From Christensenella sp. UBA5327 (lineage in GTDB: Bacteria; Bacillota; Clostridia; Christensenellales; Aristaeellaceae), in NCBI GenBank assembly GCA_002411105.1, contig DHQX01000036.1:24820-88819 (forward strand): 64,000 bases of DNA. Direction: 5' to 3'. The translations under genes and the position numbers were made by a program. The notes beneath the pieces were generated by a model. The model did not search any database. It had not been told where the DNA came from and was given only the letters and a program-made list of their open reading frames with translations. Below are positions 7,144-15,908 of this stretch, piece by piece (the stretch's first letter is position 1; every line of letters begins with the position of its first letter).

Positions 7144-9318
7144 TTATTCGCCACGGCGGGGGGGACGCCCATCCCGGCGCGGGGGCCGGTTAGCGTGGTC
7201 GGAGGGGCCGGGGCGGTTGAAGCTGCGGGGCTTGTATTCGATGTCGTTGCGGACCAGGTTGACCCGGCCCTGGGCATCGATCTCCGCCACCTTCACCTCG
7301 ACCGCGTCGCCGATGTTGAGCACATCCTCCACCTTTTCCACCCGCTCATTGGCGAGTTTGGAGATGTGCAGCAGCCCGTCCTTGCCCGGCAGCAGCTCAA
7401 CGAAGGCACCCATGTTGCTGAGAATCCTGACCACCTTGCCGTCATAGACCTCGCCCACCTCCACATCCTTGGCGATGCCCTCGATGATGCGGCGCGCCTT
7501 GGCGGCAGCCTCGTCATCAGGCGTGGCAATGGCAACGCGGCCATCGTCCTCGATGTCGATCTTCACCCCGGTGTCGGCTATGATTTTGTTGATCATCTTG
7601 CCGCCTGGTCCGATCACTTCGCGGATCTTGTCCGGGTTGATCATGAAGGTAATGATTTTGGGCGCGTACTTGTTCAGATGATCCCGGGGCTGGCCCAGGG
7701 TTTCCAGCATTTTGCCCAGGATGTGCAGCCTGCCTGCCAGGGCCTGCTCCAGGGCGCGCTCAAGGATTGCCTTGTCAATGCCCTTGATCTTGATGTCCAT
7801 CTGGATGGCGGTGATGCCGTTCATGGTGCCGGCCACCTTGAAGTCCATGTCGCCCAGGAAATCCTCCAGGCCCTGGATGTCGGTGAGGACCGAGACCTTG
7901 TCGGAAGCGTCATCCTTGATCAGGCCCATGGCGATGCCCGCCACGGGGGCTTTGATCTGGACGCCCGCATCCATCAGCGACAGCGTGCTGCCGCAAACAG
8001 AAGCCATGGAGGAGGAGCCATTGCTGGAGAGCACCTCGCTCACCAGGCGGATGGCGTACGGGAAGTCCACCTCGTTGGGGATCACAGGCTCAAGCGCCCG
8101 CTCTGCCAATGCGCCGTGACCGATCTCACGCCGGCCGGGAGAGCGCATCCTGCCGGCTTCGCCGGTGGCATAAGGCGGCATGTTGTAATGATGAATGTAG
8201 CGTTTGGAATCCTCGTTGGACAGGCCGTCCAGCATCTGCGCGTCCCGCAGGGAGCCCAGTGTGGTGACCGTCAATGCCTGGGTTTGGCCACGGGTGAACA
8301 CCGCGCTGCCATGGGTGCGAGGCAACATGCCCACCTCACACCAAATGGGGCGCACTTCGTTCTCACCCCGGCCATCGGGCCGGACGCCCTGATCCAGGAT
8401 CTTTCGGCGCATCACCTGTTTGTTCAGCTGATACAGCGCCTCGTCAACCTCATTCTCCCGGCCTTCAAACTCCTGGGCGAAGTGGGCCAGGACGTCTGCC
8501 TTGACCTCTTCCTGGCGCTGGTGGCGGTCAGTGCGCTCATAGCTTTCAAAGCTCCAGCGCACCTTGTCCATCGCGTAGGCAGCAACCTTGCCGGCCACGT
8601 CTTCGCCGGTGGTCACCAGCGGGAACTCCCGCTTTTCTTTTCCGATTTCGGCGATGATGCCTTCCTGGAATGCCACCAACTCCTTGATCGCCTCATGGGC
8701 GAACAGGATGGCGTCAAGCATCACGGCCTCTGACACCTCGTTGGCGCCCGCTTCCACCATCATGATGGCATCCTTGGTGCCGGAAACCACCAGGTGCAGG
8801 TCGCTGACGGCGCGCTGTGCCTCGTCAGGGTTCAGGATCAACTGTCCGTCCACCCGGCCAACCAGCACAGAGCCAGTGGGGCCCGCCCACGGAATCTCGC
8901 TCACCGCCAGGGCGATGGAAGAGCCGATCATGGCGGGGATCTCCGGGGGGTTGTTGGTGTCAACCGACAGCACCGTGGCCACCACCTGCACATCATTGCG
9001 CATGCCGTTGGGGAACAGCGGACGGAGGGGCCGGTCGATCAGCCGGCAGGTGAGAACTGCTTTTTCAGTCGGCCGGCCCTCGCGGCGGATGAAGCCGCCG
9101 GGGATGCGTCCAACGGCATAAAGCTTCTCTTCAAAGTCCACGCTCAGCGGAAAAAAGTCAACGCCTTCCCGCGCCTTGTCGGACACAGTGGCGTTTACCA
9201 ACACCACCGTGTCGCCATACCTCACAAGGGCGGAGCCAGAGGCCTGCTCGGCATACTTGCCAAACTCAAAGGTCAGTGGCCGGCCCGCGAAGTCCATCGT
9301 GTAGGTTCTATCGTTCAT
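7144..9318 (-). CDS. pnp: Polynucleotide phosphorylase
   Basis: Phosphorolytic 3'-5' exoribonuclease that trims RNA using phosphate and releases nucleoside diphosphates. Two RNase PH-like domains are present; the first contains [13 protein letters not shown] and [11 protein letters not shown] (about residues 75-105), the second the phosphate-binding FTRGQTQAL. These are followed by a KH domain with the VIGPGGKMI loop (about 565-625) and an S1 domain (about 635-705), then a basic Arg/Pro tail. Length is 724 residues, normal for the family. The ATG at 9318 has a perfect purine-rich SD (GAAGGAGAAGGAG) and matches the family N-terminus [13 protein letters not shown]; a start 45 bases upstream is less likely. 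It is the second gene after rpsO, with a hairpin between them. Confidence 0.97.
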   Translation of the reverse strand: MNDRTYTMDFAGRPLTFEFGKYAEQASGSALVRYGDTVVLVNATVSDKAREGVDFFPLSVDFEEKLYAVGRIPGGFIRREGRPTEKAVLTCRLIDRPLRPLFPNGMRNDVQVVATVLSVDTNNPPEIPAMIGSSIALAVSEIPWAGPTGSVLVGRVDGQLILNPDEAQRAVSDLHLVVSGTKDAIMMVEAGANEVSEAVMLDAILFAHEAIKELVAFQEGIIAEIGKEKREFPLVTTGEDVAGKVAAYAMDKVRWSFESYERTDRHQRQEEVKADVLAHFAQEFEGRENEVDEALYQLNKQVMRRKILDQGVRPDGRGENEVRPIWCEVGMLPRTHGSAVFTRGQTQALTVTTLGSLRDAQMLDGLSNEDSKRYIHHYNMPPYATGEAGRMRSPGRREIGHGALAERALEPVIPNEVDFPYAIRLVSEVLSSNGSSSMASVCGSTLSLMDAGVQIKAPVAGIAMGLIKDDASDKVSVLTDIQGLEDFLGDMDFKVAGTMNGITAIQMDIKIKGIDKAILERALEQALAGRLHILGKMLETLGQPRDHLNKYAPKIITFMINPDKIREVIGPGGKMINKIIADTGVKIDIEDDGRVAIATPDDEAAAKARRIIEGIAKDVEVGEVYDGKVVRILSNMGAFVELLPGKDGLLHISKLANERVEKVEDVLNIGDAVEVKVAEIDAQGRVNLVRNDIEYKPRSFNRPGPSDHANRPPRRDGRPPRRGE

Positions 9319-9372
9319 TCTTTCTCCTTCTCCTTCTATCGGGCGCGGCATTGATTTTTTCACGCCCTACAT

Positions 9373-9407
9373 AAAAAGCCGAAACCCGCGTTGGCTGGGT
9401 TCCGACT
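9373..9407 (-). terminator. Hairpin with T-run between rpsO and pnp
   Basis: On the minus strand GTCGGAACCC pairs with GGGTTTCGGC (one G-T pair) and is followed by TTTTTA. It looks like an intrinsic terminator or attenuator that lets rpsO be expressed more than pnp, as is known for rpsO-pnp operons. Confidence 0.75.
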
Positions 9408-9418
9408 GATTCAGGCTC

Positions 9419-9682
9419 TTACTTCCTCAGTTCCAGTGCGGCAATTAACTCGCGGTACCGCTCGATGTCCGTCCTCCTGAGGTAGTCCAGCAGGCCCCTT
9501 CTCTGGCCGACCATGAGCAGAAGCCCCCGGCGGCTGTGGTGATCCTTCTTGTTGAGCTTCAGGTGCTCGTTCAAATGGTTGATCCGGTGGGTGAGCAGTG
9601 CGATCTGCACCTCCGGGGATCCGGTGTCGCCCTCATGGCGGGCGTACTTGGTCATGATGCTGTTTTTGAGTTCCTTATCCAT
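9419..9682 (-). CDS. rpsO: Ribosomal protein S15
   Basis: Primary 16S rRNA-binding protein of the 30S platform. The 87 residues show the family hallmarks: [24 protein letters not shown] (split about residues 19-42), [24 protein letters not shown], and the C-terminal [10 protein letters not shown]. Length is standard. SD GGAGAG precedes the ATG. It leads the unit rpsO-pnp-M16-MazG-like. In most Bacillota it follows ribF; here its upstream neighbour is a metallopeptidase gene, so it has its own promoter and about 100 bases of leader. Confidence 0.98.
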   Translation of the reverse strand: MDKELKNSIMTKYARHEGDTGSPEVQIALLTHRINHLNEHLKLNKKDHHSRRGLLLMVGQRRGLLDYLRRTDIERYRELIAALELRK

Positions 9683-9785
9683 GGTGTCTCTCCTTTGGGG
9701 GCGTGGTCTTCCCCTATTTAATCACCGCATCCTCAGCATCGCGTTGGAGTGTCGCAGACCCGAGGTATCGGTTAACCACCTGAGA

Positions 9786-9815
9786 ATCATATCATAAACA
9801 GGCATTGCCTGTAAA
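9786..9815 (-). promoter_or_regulatory. rpsO promoter with an operator-like palindrome in its spacer
   Basis: Minus strand TTTACA (9815-9810), 18-base spacer, TATGAT (9791-9786). The spacer holds a perfect 15-base palindrome ACAGGCATTGCCTGT (9798-9812). The leader from about 9779 to the rpsO ATG contains CTCAG/CTGAG and GGTTAACC inverted repeats and could carry an S15 autoregulatory fold, which is inference. The palindrome could alternatively act as a weak terminator for the metallopeptidase gene ending at 9830. Confidence 0.6.
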
Positions 9816-9829
9816 CCATGATTTTTTCA

Positions 9830-10714
9830 CTAAATCGGGTTGCTGAAGGTATCCCAGCCGGACAGGTCGCCGGCTTTGTAGCCCTCCATAAACCAGCGCT
9901 GGCGCTGGGCGCTGGTGCCGTGGTTGAAGGTGTCCGGATCCGCGTAGCCCTGCATCTTCTTTTGGATGTGATCATCCCCCACCGCGGCGGCAGCGCTGAG
10001 CGCCTCTTCCAGGTCACCCTCTTCCAGGTAGCCCTTTTCAGCCATATACCGGGCCACAACACCCGCCAGGTAATCAGCCTGCAGCTCAAAGCGCACGCTG
10101 TACTGGTTGAACTCTTCCTGGCTAAGGCGCCCGGCGGCCGCCTGCTGGCGCAGTTCGTCCAGCTGCTGGGTGACGCCCAGGATGGTCTGCACATGGTGCC
10201 CCGCCTCATGGGCAATGACATAGGCCATGCTGAAGTCCCCCTGTTTGGCGCCGTAGCGCTCAATGAGGGTGTCATAGAAGCTCAGGTCCAGATAGATGGA
10301 GTGGTCTCTGGGACAATAGAAGGGGCCCACGCCTGAGTCCGCCGTGCCACAGCCAGACTGCACCATGCCTGAGTAGATGGTCAGCTCAGGCTCCACATAC
10401 TGCTTGCCCTCTTTGGGCAGCAGCGTGTTCCAGGTATCTTCAATATCTGCCAGCACCACGCCAGCATACTCAAACAGCTGCTGCTCCCGCTGGGAAGGCT
10501 CATACTGGGCTTGCTGCTGGCTGCCGGAGGGCACAATGATGTTCTGGTTGTCAAGCCCGCCTGTTAAAACCCCAGGGTTACCCGTAAGCAGAAAAACCAC
10601 CAGCGCGATGATCAGCCCAAAGCCACCGCCTGCCGCCACCTTGCGGCCGCCAGTAAAACCTCTGCCCCGGGCGTCATTGACGTTGCTGCTTTGCCTTCTT
10701 CCTTGCCATTTCAT
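9830..10714 (-). CDS. Membrane-anchored neutral zinc metallopeptidase (YpfJ family)
   Basis: The 294-residue product belongs to the putative neutral zinc metallopeptidase family (COG2321, YpfJ/KPN_00023 type). A basic N-terminus (MKWQGRRQSSNVNDARGR) leads to a single membrane segment at about residues 31-45, so the catalytic domain faces outside. The zinc motif HEAGHH (His169, Glu170, His173) is intact, followed by a QADYLAGV segment in which the acidic residue is the third ligand. CGTADSGVGPFYCP and YLDLSFYDTL are typical of the family. Its substrate is not known. It has a -10-like TACAAT (10766-10761) upstream but no convincing -35. Confidence 0.85.
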   Translation of the reverse strand: MKWQGRRQSSNVNDARGRGFTGGRKVAAGGGFGLIIALVVFLLTGNPGVLTGGLDNQNIIVPSGSQQQAQYEPSQREQQLFEYAGVVLADIEDTWNTLLPKEGKQYVEPELTIYSGMVQSGCGTADSGVGPFYCPRDHSIYLDLSFYDTLIERYGAKQGDFSMAYVIAHEAGHHVQTILGVTQQLDELRQQAAAGRLSQEEFNQYSVRFELQADYLAGVVARYMAEKGYLEEGDLEEALSAAAAVGDDHIQKKMQGYADPDTFNHGTSAQRQRWFMEGYKAGDLSGWDTFSNPI

Positions 10715-10804
10715 CTCTTCTTTACCCCCGCAATGATCGTTTCGGTCTGCCTATGGTATGATTGTACCCTGAACAAGTGGATTTGCGAAATTAATTTTTG
10801 ATAC

Positions 10805-10832
10805 GTGACGAAAGAGACCCTTGCGCCGTCTA
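10805..10832 (+). promoter_or_regulatory. Probable ECF-type autoregulatory promoter
   Basis: GTGACGAAA (from 10805) and CGTCTA (10827-10832) are separated by 16 bases from GTGACG to CGTCTA. A G-T-(G/A)-ACG -35 and CGTCTA -10 pair is the type recognised by many ECF sigma factors in Clostridia and differs from every other promoter in this window. It lies directly before the ECF sigma gene, so autoregulation is likely. Confidence 0.6.
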
Positions 10833-10861
10833 ATGGATGTAGCGCTACAAGAGGTGATTGA

Positions 10862-11317
10862 ATGGACAAGGATTTCTTCGTGCAGGAAATAGACCGTGCC
10901 AGCGGCATGCTTTACCGCGTGTCCTATGCCATCCTGCACAACGATGAGGATTGCAAGGATGCCATGCAGGAGACTGTCCTCAAAGCCTGGGAGAAACGCG
11001 GCAGCCTGCGGGAAGCCCGGCACTTCACCACCTGGATCACCCGCATCCTCATCAATGAAAGCCATAACATTCGCCGGAAAAGGCGCGGTGTGGTGTCCTT
11101 GGAAGCGGTCCAGGAGCCATCCATCCCTCCCCCTGACCCAAGCCTGGGCATGGTCCTTCAAAACATGCCGGAAAAACTTCGCCTCCCGCTGATCCTGCAG
11201 TACGCGGAGGGCATGAACTATGAGCAAATCGCCAAAGCCCTGCGCTTGCCCCTTTCCACGGTGCGCGGGCGGATCTACCGGGCCAAACAACAATTACGAA
11301 AGGAACTGGAGGCATGA
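10862..11317 (+). CDS. ECF RNA polymerase sigma factor
   Basis: A 151-residue sigma-70 family protein with only regions 2 and 4. Region 2 covers about residues 12-80, with LHNDEDCKDAMQETVLKAWE (core and -10 contacts) and FTTWITRILINESHNIRRKR. Region 4 is at about 97-148, with MPEKLRLPLILQYAEGMNYE and the helix-turn-helix IAKALRLPLSTVRGRIYRAK. The gene overlaps the following anti-sigma gene by four bases (ATGA), the usual arrangement for a membrane-controlled ECF system. The SD is AGAGGTGA. Predicted targets are its own operon and any gene with the same promoter; I found no second strong match in the window. Confidence 0.9.
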   Translation: MDKDFFVQEIDRASGMLYRVSYAILHNDEDCKDAMQETVLKAWEKRGSLREARHFTTWITRILINESHNIRRKRRGVVSLEAVQEPSIPPPDPSLGMVLQNMPEKLRLPLILQYAEGMNYEQIAKALRLPLSTVRGRIYRAKQQLRKELEA

Positions 11318-12411
11318 ACAAGCAAGATGAAATGAACCCTGACCTGAAGCAAGCCTTCCCCCCCATGCCTGATGAATGCTACCAGGTGCTGATGCATGCA
11401 GCCCGTTCCGTGAAGGAGAAAGAACCCATGAAAAGAACATCTTTCAGGGCGGTGATGATTGCCGCCGCCATTCTCATCCTCACCATGGCGGTGGCCTTAG
11501 CGGCCAACCAGCTTGGAATCATCGACATCATGCCCACATTCCGTGCCGCCTTGCCAGAGGCTGCCACATCCCTGCTCTCCAAAACCGAGAACAAGTCTTT
11601 TACCGTTGGTCCCCTCACCATGACGCTCAGGGAGTTGCTGTCGGATGGCCGGGTGGTGATCATGACCGCCCAGGCTGATACTGCAGACGGGGCTTTGGCC
11701 CTGCTGGTTCCTGACAGCAGCGACTTTAATGACAGGCTGCCGCAAAGCGAGGCCAAGCGGCTCAAAGCGCCTGAAGAAAGCAGCTTCCTGGATGCCGCCA
11801 GGCAAAAAAAGCTGCCGCTTTATTACATCGCCTCCTATCTCGAAATTGACTATGCTCTGCACAACGGCGAGGAGATGAGAGCCGAGCACTACGGGGATGA
11901 CGGCGCCCTCTTGCAGGTGGATATGCTGCAAACCAATCCCGATCTGGTCAAAGAATCCATTGACGCTGTCCTGACCCTCAACGTCAGGGAAGTGGACCCT
12001 GCAACCGGCGAATTCGTCAAAGGCAATGACTGGCGCGTGGAAGAAAAAATTTCGATTCCTGTTAGCCAGTTGATCGCCGAAAAGACCTATGTGCCCGATG
12101 GCGAAGCCACACTTGACGGCTATAGCGTAAAATCAGTGAAGGCTGAGCAAACAGTGGCTGGCATTTATCTGACAACCCTGGTGGAAGCCGGTGAAAATGC
12201 CAAGCGGGAAAATGTCTACGAAACCTTGTACACCTGGGAGTATAAATCGGCTGATGACCAGCCCTTCCCCGGTGGCATCAATATGTCAGGTTCCCTAATG
12301 GATGATGCCTGGCCCGTGGTGACCCTCCACCAAATGATTGGCGTGGGCGACCTGCCTGATGCCCTCAGGCTATCGGGCAGCGAAGAGACCAGCCTGATCA
12401 CGCTGAAGTAA
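11314..12411 (+). CDS. Transmembrane anti-sigma factor (DUF4179-like)
   Basis: The 365-residue product has a short cytoplasmic N-terminus (1-40), with MNPDLKQAFPPMPDECYQVL that probably contacts the sigma factor, one membrane helix at about 45-66 (FRAVMIAAAILILTMAVALA) and a large extracytoplasmic domain. This layout matches the DUF4179-type anti-sigma factors that pair with clostridial ECF sigmas. There is no zinc-binding HxxxCxxC motif, so it is not a ZAS-type anti-sigma. Translation is coupled to the sigma gene through the ATGA overlap. The extracellular part presumably senses an envelope signal; which one cannot be told. Confidence 0.75.
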   Translation: MNKQDEMNPDLKQAFPPMPDECYQVLMHAARSVKEKEPMKRTSFRAVMIAAAILILTMAVALAANQLGIIDIMPTFRAALPEAATSLLSKTENKSFTVGPLTMTLRELLSDGRVVIMTAQADTADGALALLVPDSSDFNDRLPQSEAKRLKAPEESSFLDAARQKKLPLYYIASYLEIDYALHNGEEMRAEHYGDDGALLQVDMLQTNPDLVKESIDAVLTLNVREVDPATGEFVKGNDWRVEEKISIPVSQLIAEKTYVPDGEATLDGYSVKSVKAEQTVAGIYLTTLVEAGENAKRENVYETLYTWEYKSADDQPFPGGINMSGSLMDDAWPVVTLHQMIGVGDLPDALRLSGSEETSLITLK

Positions 12412-12423
12412 TCACCTGTTACA

Positions 12424-12454
12424 GCGCCGCATGGAGCCCCAACCCATGCGGCGC
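12424..12454 (+). terminator. Intercistronic GC-rich hairpin
   Basis: GCGCCGCATGG and CCATGCGGCGC form a perfect 11-pair stem around a 9-base loop, directly after the anti-sigma gene. No T-run follows, so termination is uncertain; it may stabilise the 3' end. Confidence 0.5.
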
Positions 12455-12522
12455 TCACTTGATCAGCCGGAAGGATAAAAATGAGAATGAGGTGACTATC
12501 CATCATCACCGCTGTTTTCCTC

Positions 12523-13839
12523 ATGTGTTCACCGGCTTTCTGCGCCGCCAGGGAAATCCTTTACACCCAGCGCGTGGGGTTCCCAACGGTACATCAAGCC
12601 CATTACACGCCATTCACCCAGGCCTATCCCCAGGTTTCATTCAAGACCGATGATGCCTGGCATGACAGCACGGATGCGCTCATCAAATCGCTCAACGGCG
12701 CAAATCCCCGGTTTGACCTGTTCGGCATGGACAATTATCTGGATTTCAGGCAGGTTTTTGACGCTGGGCTTTGTGCGGATTTATCCGGCAGCGCTGTCAT
12801 CCGTCAGGCAGTTGACCGCATGTGGCCATCCATCCAGGCACAGGTGAAGCAGGGCGGAATAATCTACGGCGTTCCAGAGTCCATCCTGTTGAGCACCTTT
12901 GGCTGGTGTGAGGATGCCTGGCAAGCGGCGGGGCTGGGCAACACAGCCCCTCCCGCCTCGTATGTTGAGCTGCTGGATTTTCTTGAGATGTGGGTGACCA
13001 GAATTCAAAAAGCGCCGGAACCCGGGATCCGCGTCAACAGCATGTTTGATGTATCCTTGTATAACAAGCGTTCCTATGTGAAAAACCTGCTGCCGGTGCT
13101 GATGGACTTCTACACGCTGCCTGCTTTGCGTGAGGGGCGCCGCGTGCAGTTTGACGCACTCGAATTCCGCACGTTGCTTGAGCGGACGGTAAACATCGGG
13201 GAGGCCCTGTATGCTGCGGAGCCTCAGGCATCAGAGGGTGATTTGCAGCTGTTTGAAAATGGGCTGGAGGGCTTTGGCATCATCGCCAGCAAAGACGGCT
13301 ATTCCCACGCGATGCCGCTTAGAATAAGGGCGGATCAGCCAGTGCTTTACAAGGCCAGCCTCACCATCCTCTGTGTGGGCGCTGATTGCGGCCAGGCGGC
13401 GATATCGACCGCATATCTGGAGCATATGATAAGCCACTTGCAGCCCTATGCCGCCACCTATGCCTATATAGACAGCCTGCCCCTGATGCGTGAAAACCTG
13501 GCGCAGGACACCGCCGACCAGAAAAAGCGCATGGACATGACCGCATCCCAGCTGAAGCAAGGCGATTTGTCCAAGGTCAGGCGCCAGGAACTGGAGGCGC
13601 AGCTGCGCAGGCAATCTCAAGTCCTGGAGAGCATGCAGACTGAAGGCTGGAAATACCTGATTTCTCCTGAATGGCTCTGCGAGTACAAATCCATCGCTGC
13701 TGACCTGTTTTTCCCCTGGTCAAGCCCTCTGGTGATGTTCTCCTCACATTGCCGGGCCATGCGGGAACTGGTCAGGGCCTTCTCTGAGGAGAAAACAAGC
13801 GCGGATCAGTTCATCACCGCCCTTGATGCCTTGGATTAA
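12523..13839 (+). CDS. Extracellular solute-binding-like protein, signal peptide broken by a stop codon
   Basis: The body resembles ABC-type sugar-binding proteins (family 1): FDLFGMDNYLDF, GVPESILLSTFGWCEDAWQAAGL and SYVELLDFLEMW match the pattern of early lobe-1 and hinge motifs, while a charged coiled segment lies at about residues 325-375. No permease or ATPase is adjacent. The first in-frame ATG of the open frame (12523) has no SD. Upstream in the same frame, GGAAGG precedes ATG AGA ATG AGG TGA at 12481-12495; reading through that TGA would give a normal signal peptide, MRMR-x-LSIITAVFLMCSPAFCAA. So the gene either has a nonsense mutation, or is translated poorly from 12523 as a form lacking a full signal peptide. 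TGA is a normal stop elsewhere here (for example parE and era). Confidence 0.65.
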   Translation: MCSPAFCAAREILYTQRVGFPTVHQAHYTPFTQAYPQVSFKTDDAWHDSTDALIKSLNGANPRFDLFGMDNYLDFRQVFDAGLCADLSGSAVIRQAVDRMWPSIQAQVKQGGIIYGVPESILLSTFGWCEDAWQAAGLGNTAPPASYVELLDFLEMWVTRIQKAPEPGIRVNSMFDVSLYNKRSYVKNLLPVLMDFYTLPALREGRRVQFDALEFRTLLERTVNIGEALYAAEPQASEGDLQLFENGLEGFGIIASKDGYSHAMPLRIRADQPVLYKASLTILCVGADCGQAAISTAYLEHMISHLQPYAATYAYIDSLPLMRENLAQDTADQKKRMDMTASQLKQGDLSKVRRQELEAQLRRQSQVLESMQTEGWKYLISPEWLCEYKSIAADLFFPWSSPLVMFSSHCRAMRELVRAFSEEKTSADQFITALDALD

Positions 13840-13850
13840 TCCACTCTTTC

Positions 13851-13880
13851 TTGTGCCATCAAGCATTGCTATGCTATAAT
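13851..13880 (+). promoter_or_regulatory. Promoter of the parE-parC operon
   Basis: TTGTGC (13851-13856), 18-base spacer, perfect TATAAT (13875-13880). It lies about 60 bases before the parE start, which has SD AAGGAG. Confidence 0.65.
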
Positions 13881-13941
13881 TTAATCAGATTCCCCGCGGC
13901 CGGCCACTTTGCGCCGGCTGCAATCTTGCAAGGAGTGAACC

Positions 13942-15897
13942 ATGGCGCAACAGTATACATCAGAAAATATTCAGGTGCTGGAGGAGCTGGACGCAGTCCG
14001 GCATCGACCCGGCATGTACATCGGCTCCACCGGCTCCAGGGGCTTGCATCACCTGCTGTGGGAGATTGTGGACAACGCCATTGACGAGGCGGCCAATGAC
14101 TTTGCCGATGAGGTGACAGTCACGCTGCACCAGGATGGCTCCGCCAGCGTGTGGGACAATGGGCGCGGCCTGCCCATTGATCCTCATCCCACCCTCAAGG
14201 TTCCCGGTCTTCAGGTGATCTTCACCAAGCTCCATGCCGGGGGCAAGTTTGATCATCAGAACTACAGCTACTCCGGCGGCTTGCACGGTGTGGGCGCTTC
14301 GGTGGTGAATGCCCTTAGCAAATGGATGGCGGTTGACGTTTACAGGGACTGGAGCCATTACCGGATGCGCTTTGAAACCATCACCGACAAAAAAACCGGC
14401 AAGCTGCTGCCCGGCCGCCCTGTGAGTGAGCTTGAGCGGGTGGGGAACACCCGGAAACGCGGCACCCTGGTGCGTTTTTTACCGGATGAAGCGATTTTTG
14501 AGGACACCGAGTTTAACGGTGAGCTGGTGGCCAGGCGGCTGCGGGAGCTTGCCTACCTGAACAAAGGGCTTAAAATCACCTTCACCGACGAGCGCGCAAA
14601 GGACGAGGCCAGAGAGCCCCGGATTTTTCAGTATACCGGCGGCATTGTGGATTATGTGCAGTTCCTCAACACCGACAAGACCCCGCTGCATGAAAGCGTC
14701 ATCTATCTGGAGGGTGGAAAGGACCAGATGCTGGTCAGCTGCGCCATCCAGTTTTCCGATGCCTACAGCGAATCCCTGTTCTCCTATGTCAACAACATCC
14801 CCACCGGTGAAGGCGGGAGCCACGAGGTGGGCTTTCGCACCGCCATCACCAAGGCTTTCAACGATTATGCTCGGCGCATCGGCGCCATCAAGGAGAAAGA
14901 CAACAACTTGGCTGGCGAGGACTACCGGGAAGGCATGACAGCGGTGCTCTCGGTCAAGCTGCCCAACCCGCAGTTTGAAGGGCAGACCAAGGGACGCCTG
15001 GGCAACACCGAGGCGCGCCCGGCAGTGGAAGCGGTGATTTTGCAAAAGCTGTCCGAGTACCTGGAAGATTTGCGCAACGCTGCCCTGGCCCAGACGATCA
15101 TCGAGAAGTCCATCAAATCCGCCAAGGTGCGGGAAGCCGCCCGCAAGGCCAGGGACGTGGCCCGGGCCAAAAGCGAGCTGGAAGCCGCCCCTCTGGTGGG
15201 CAAGCTGTCCAGCTGCACCGGGCGCAACGCTAAGGAAAACGAGCTATTCATCGTGGAGGGCGACAGCGCCGGCGGCAGCGCCAAGCAGGGCCGTGACAGG
15301 CGCTTCCAGGCCATCCTGCCCCTGCGCGGGAAGCCCCTCAACGTGGAAAAAAAGCGCATCGACCAGGTGCTGGCCAACCTGGAGTTCCGCTCCATCATCA
15401 CCGCCCTGGGCACCGGCATCGACCAGGATTTTGACCTGTCGCTGCTCAAGTATGACAAGGTGATCATCCTGTCTGATGCTGACCAGGACGGCGCCCATAT
15501 CCGGGCCATCCTGCTCACCTTTTTCTTCCGCTACATGCGCGAACTCATCGCCAGCGGCCATGTCTACATCGGCATGCCGCCGCTGTACCTGCTCAAAACC
15601 GGCGGCAAGGAGACCTACGCCTATAATGACAAGGAACTTCAGAAAGTGCTGCCCAAGGGTAAGAACTATACCTTGCAGCGCTATAAGGGCCTGGGCGAGA
15701 TGAACCCGGAACAGCTGTGGGACACCACCATGGATCCGCAGAAAAGAAAGCTGATGCAGGTCACGATTGAAGACGGTGCGGAGGCTGACCGCATCATCAC
15801 CATCCTCATGGGCGATAAGATTGACCCCCGCCGGGAGTACATCACCACCCATGCCAATTTCAACAAGACAGACCTGTTTGAAGAAATACAGGCCTGA
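13942..15897 (+). CDS. parE: Type IIA topoisomerase subunit B, ParE-like
   Basis: ATPase subunit of topoisomerase IV (or a gyrase-like enzyme). The GHKL ATPase site is seen as [10 protein letters not shown] (about residues 44-53), DNGRGLPID and [15 protein letters not shown]; the transducer and TOPRIM domains follow, with [15 protein letters not shown] near 438 and [10 protein letters not shown] near 510, and a C-terminal [20 protein letters not shown]. Length (651) fits both ParE and GyrB. I prefer ParE because [14 protein letters not shown] and [12 protein letters not shown] have the Gram-positive ParE wording and because the partner lacks a GyrA box. The next gene begins 11 bases downstream. 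Confidence 0.85.
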   Translation: MAQQYTSENIQVLEELDAVRHRPGMYIGSTGSRGLHHLLWEIVDNAIDEAANDFADEVTVTLHQDGSASVWDNGRGLPIDPHPTLKVPGLQVIFTKLHAGGKFDHQNYSYSGGLHGVGASVVNALSKWMAVDVYRDWSHYRMRFETITDKKTGKLLPGRPVSELERVGNTRKRGTLVRFLPDEAIFEDTEFNGELVARRLRELAYLNKGLKITFTDERAKDEAREPRIFQYTGGIVDYVQFLNTDKTPLHESVIYLEGGKDQMLVSCAIQFSDAYSESLFSYVNNIPTGEGGSHEVGFRTAITKAFNDYARRIGAIKEKDNNLAGEDYREGMTAVLSVKLPNPQFEGQTKGRLGNTEARPAVEAVILQKLSEYLEDLRNAALAQTIIEKSIKSAKVREAARKARDVARAKSELEAAPLVGKLSSCTGRNAKENELFIVEGDSAGGSAKQGRDRRFQAILPLRGKPLNVEKKRIDQVLANLEFRSIITALGTGIDQDFDLSLLKYDKVIILSDADQDGAHIRAILLTFFFRYMRELIASGHVYIGMPPLYLLKTGGKETYAYNDKELQKVLPKGKNYTLQRYKGLGEMNPEQLWDTTMDPQKRKLMQVTIEDGAEADRIITILMGDKIDPRREYITTHANFNKTDLFEEIQA

Positions 15898-15908
15898 GGG
15901 AAACACAG

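Noticed and set aside
6622..8733. 703-codon open frame on the + strand
   Set aside because: It lies opposite pnp and the M16 gene, has no recognisable motifs and is the usual antisense shadow of G+C-rich coding DNA.
12424..12454. Riboswitch before the solute-binding-like gene
   Set aside because: Only a single hairpin is visible; no aptamer-like multi-helix arrangement.
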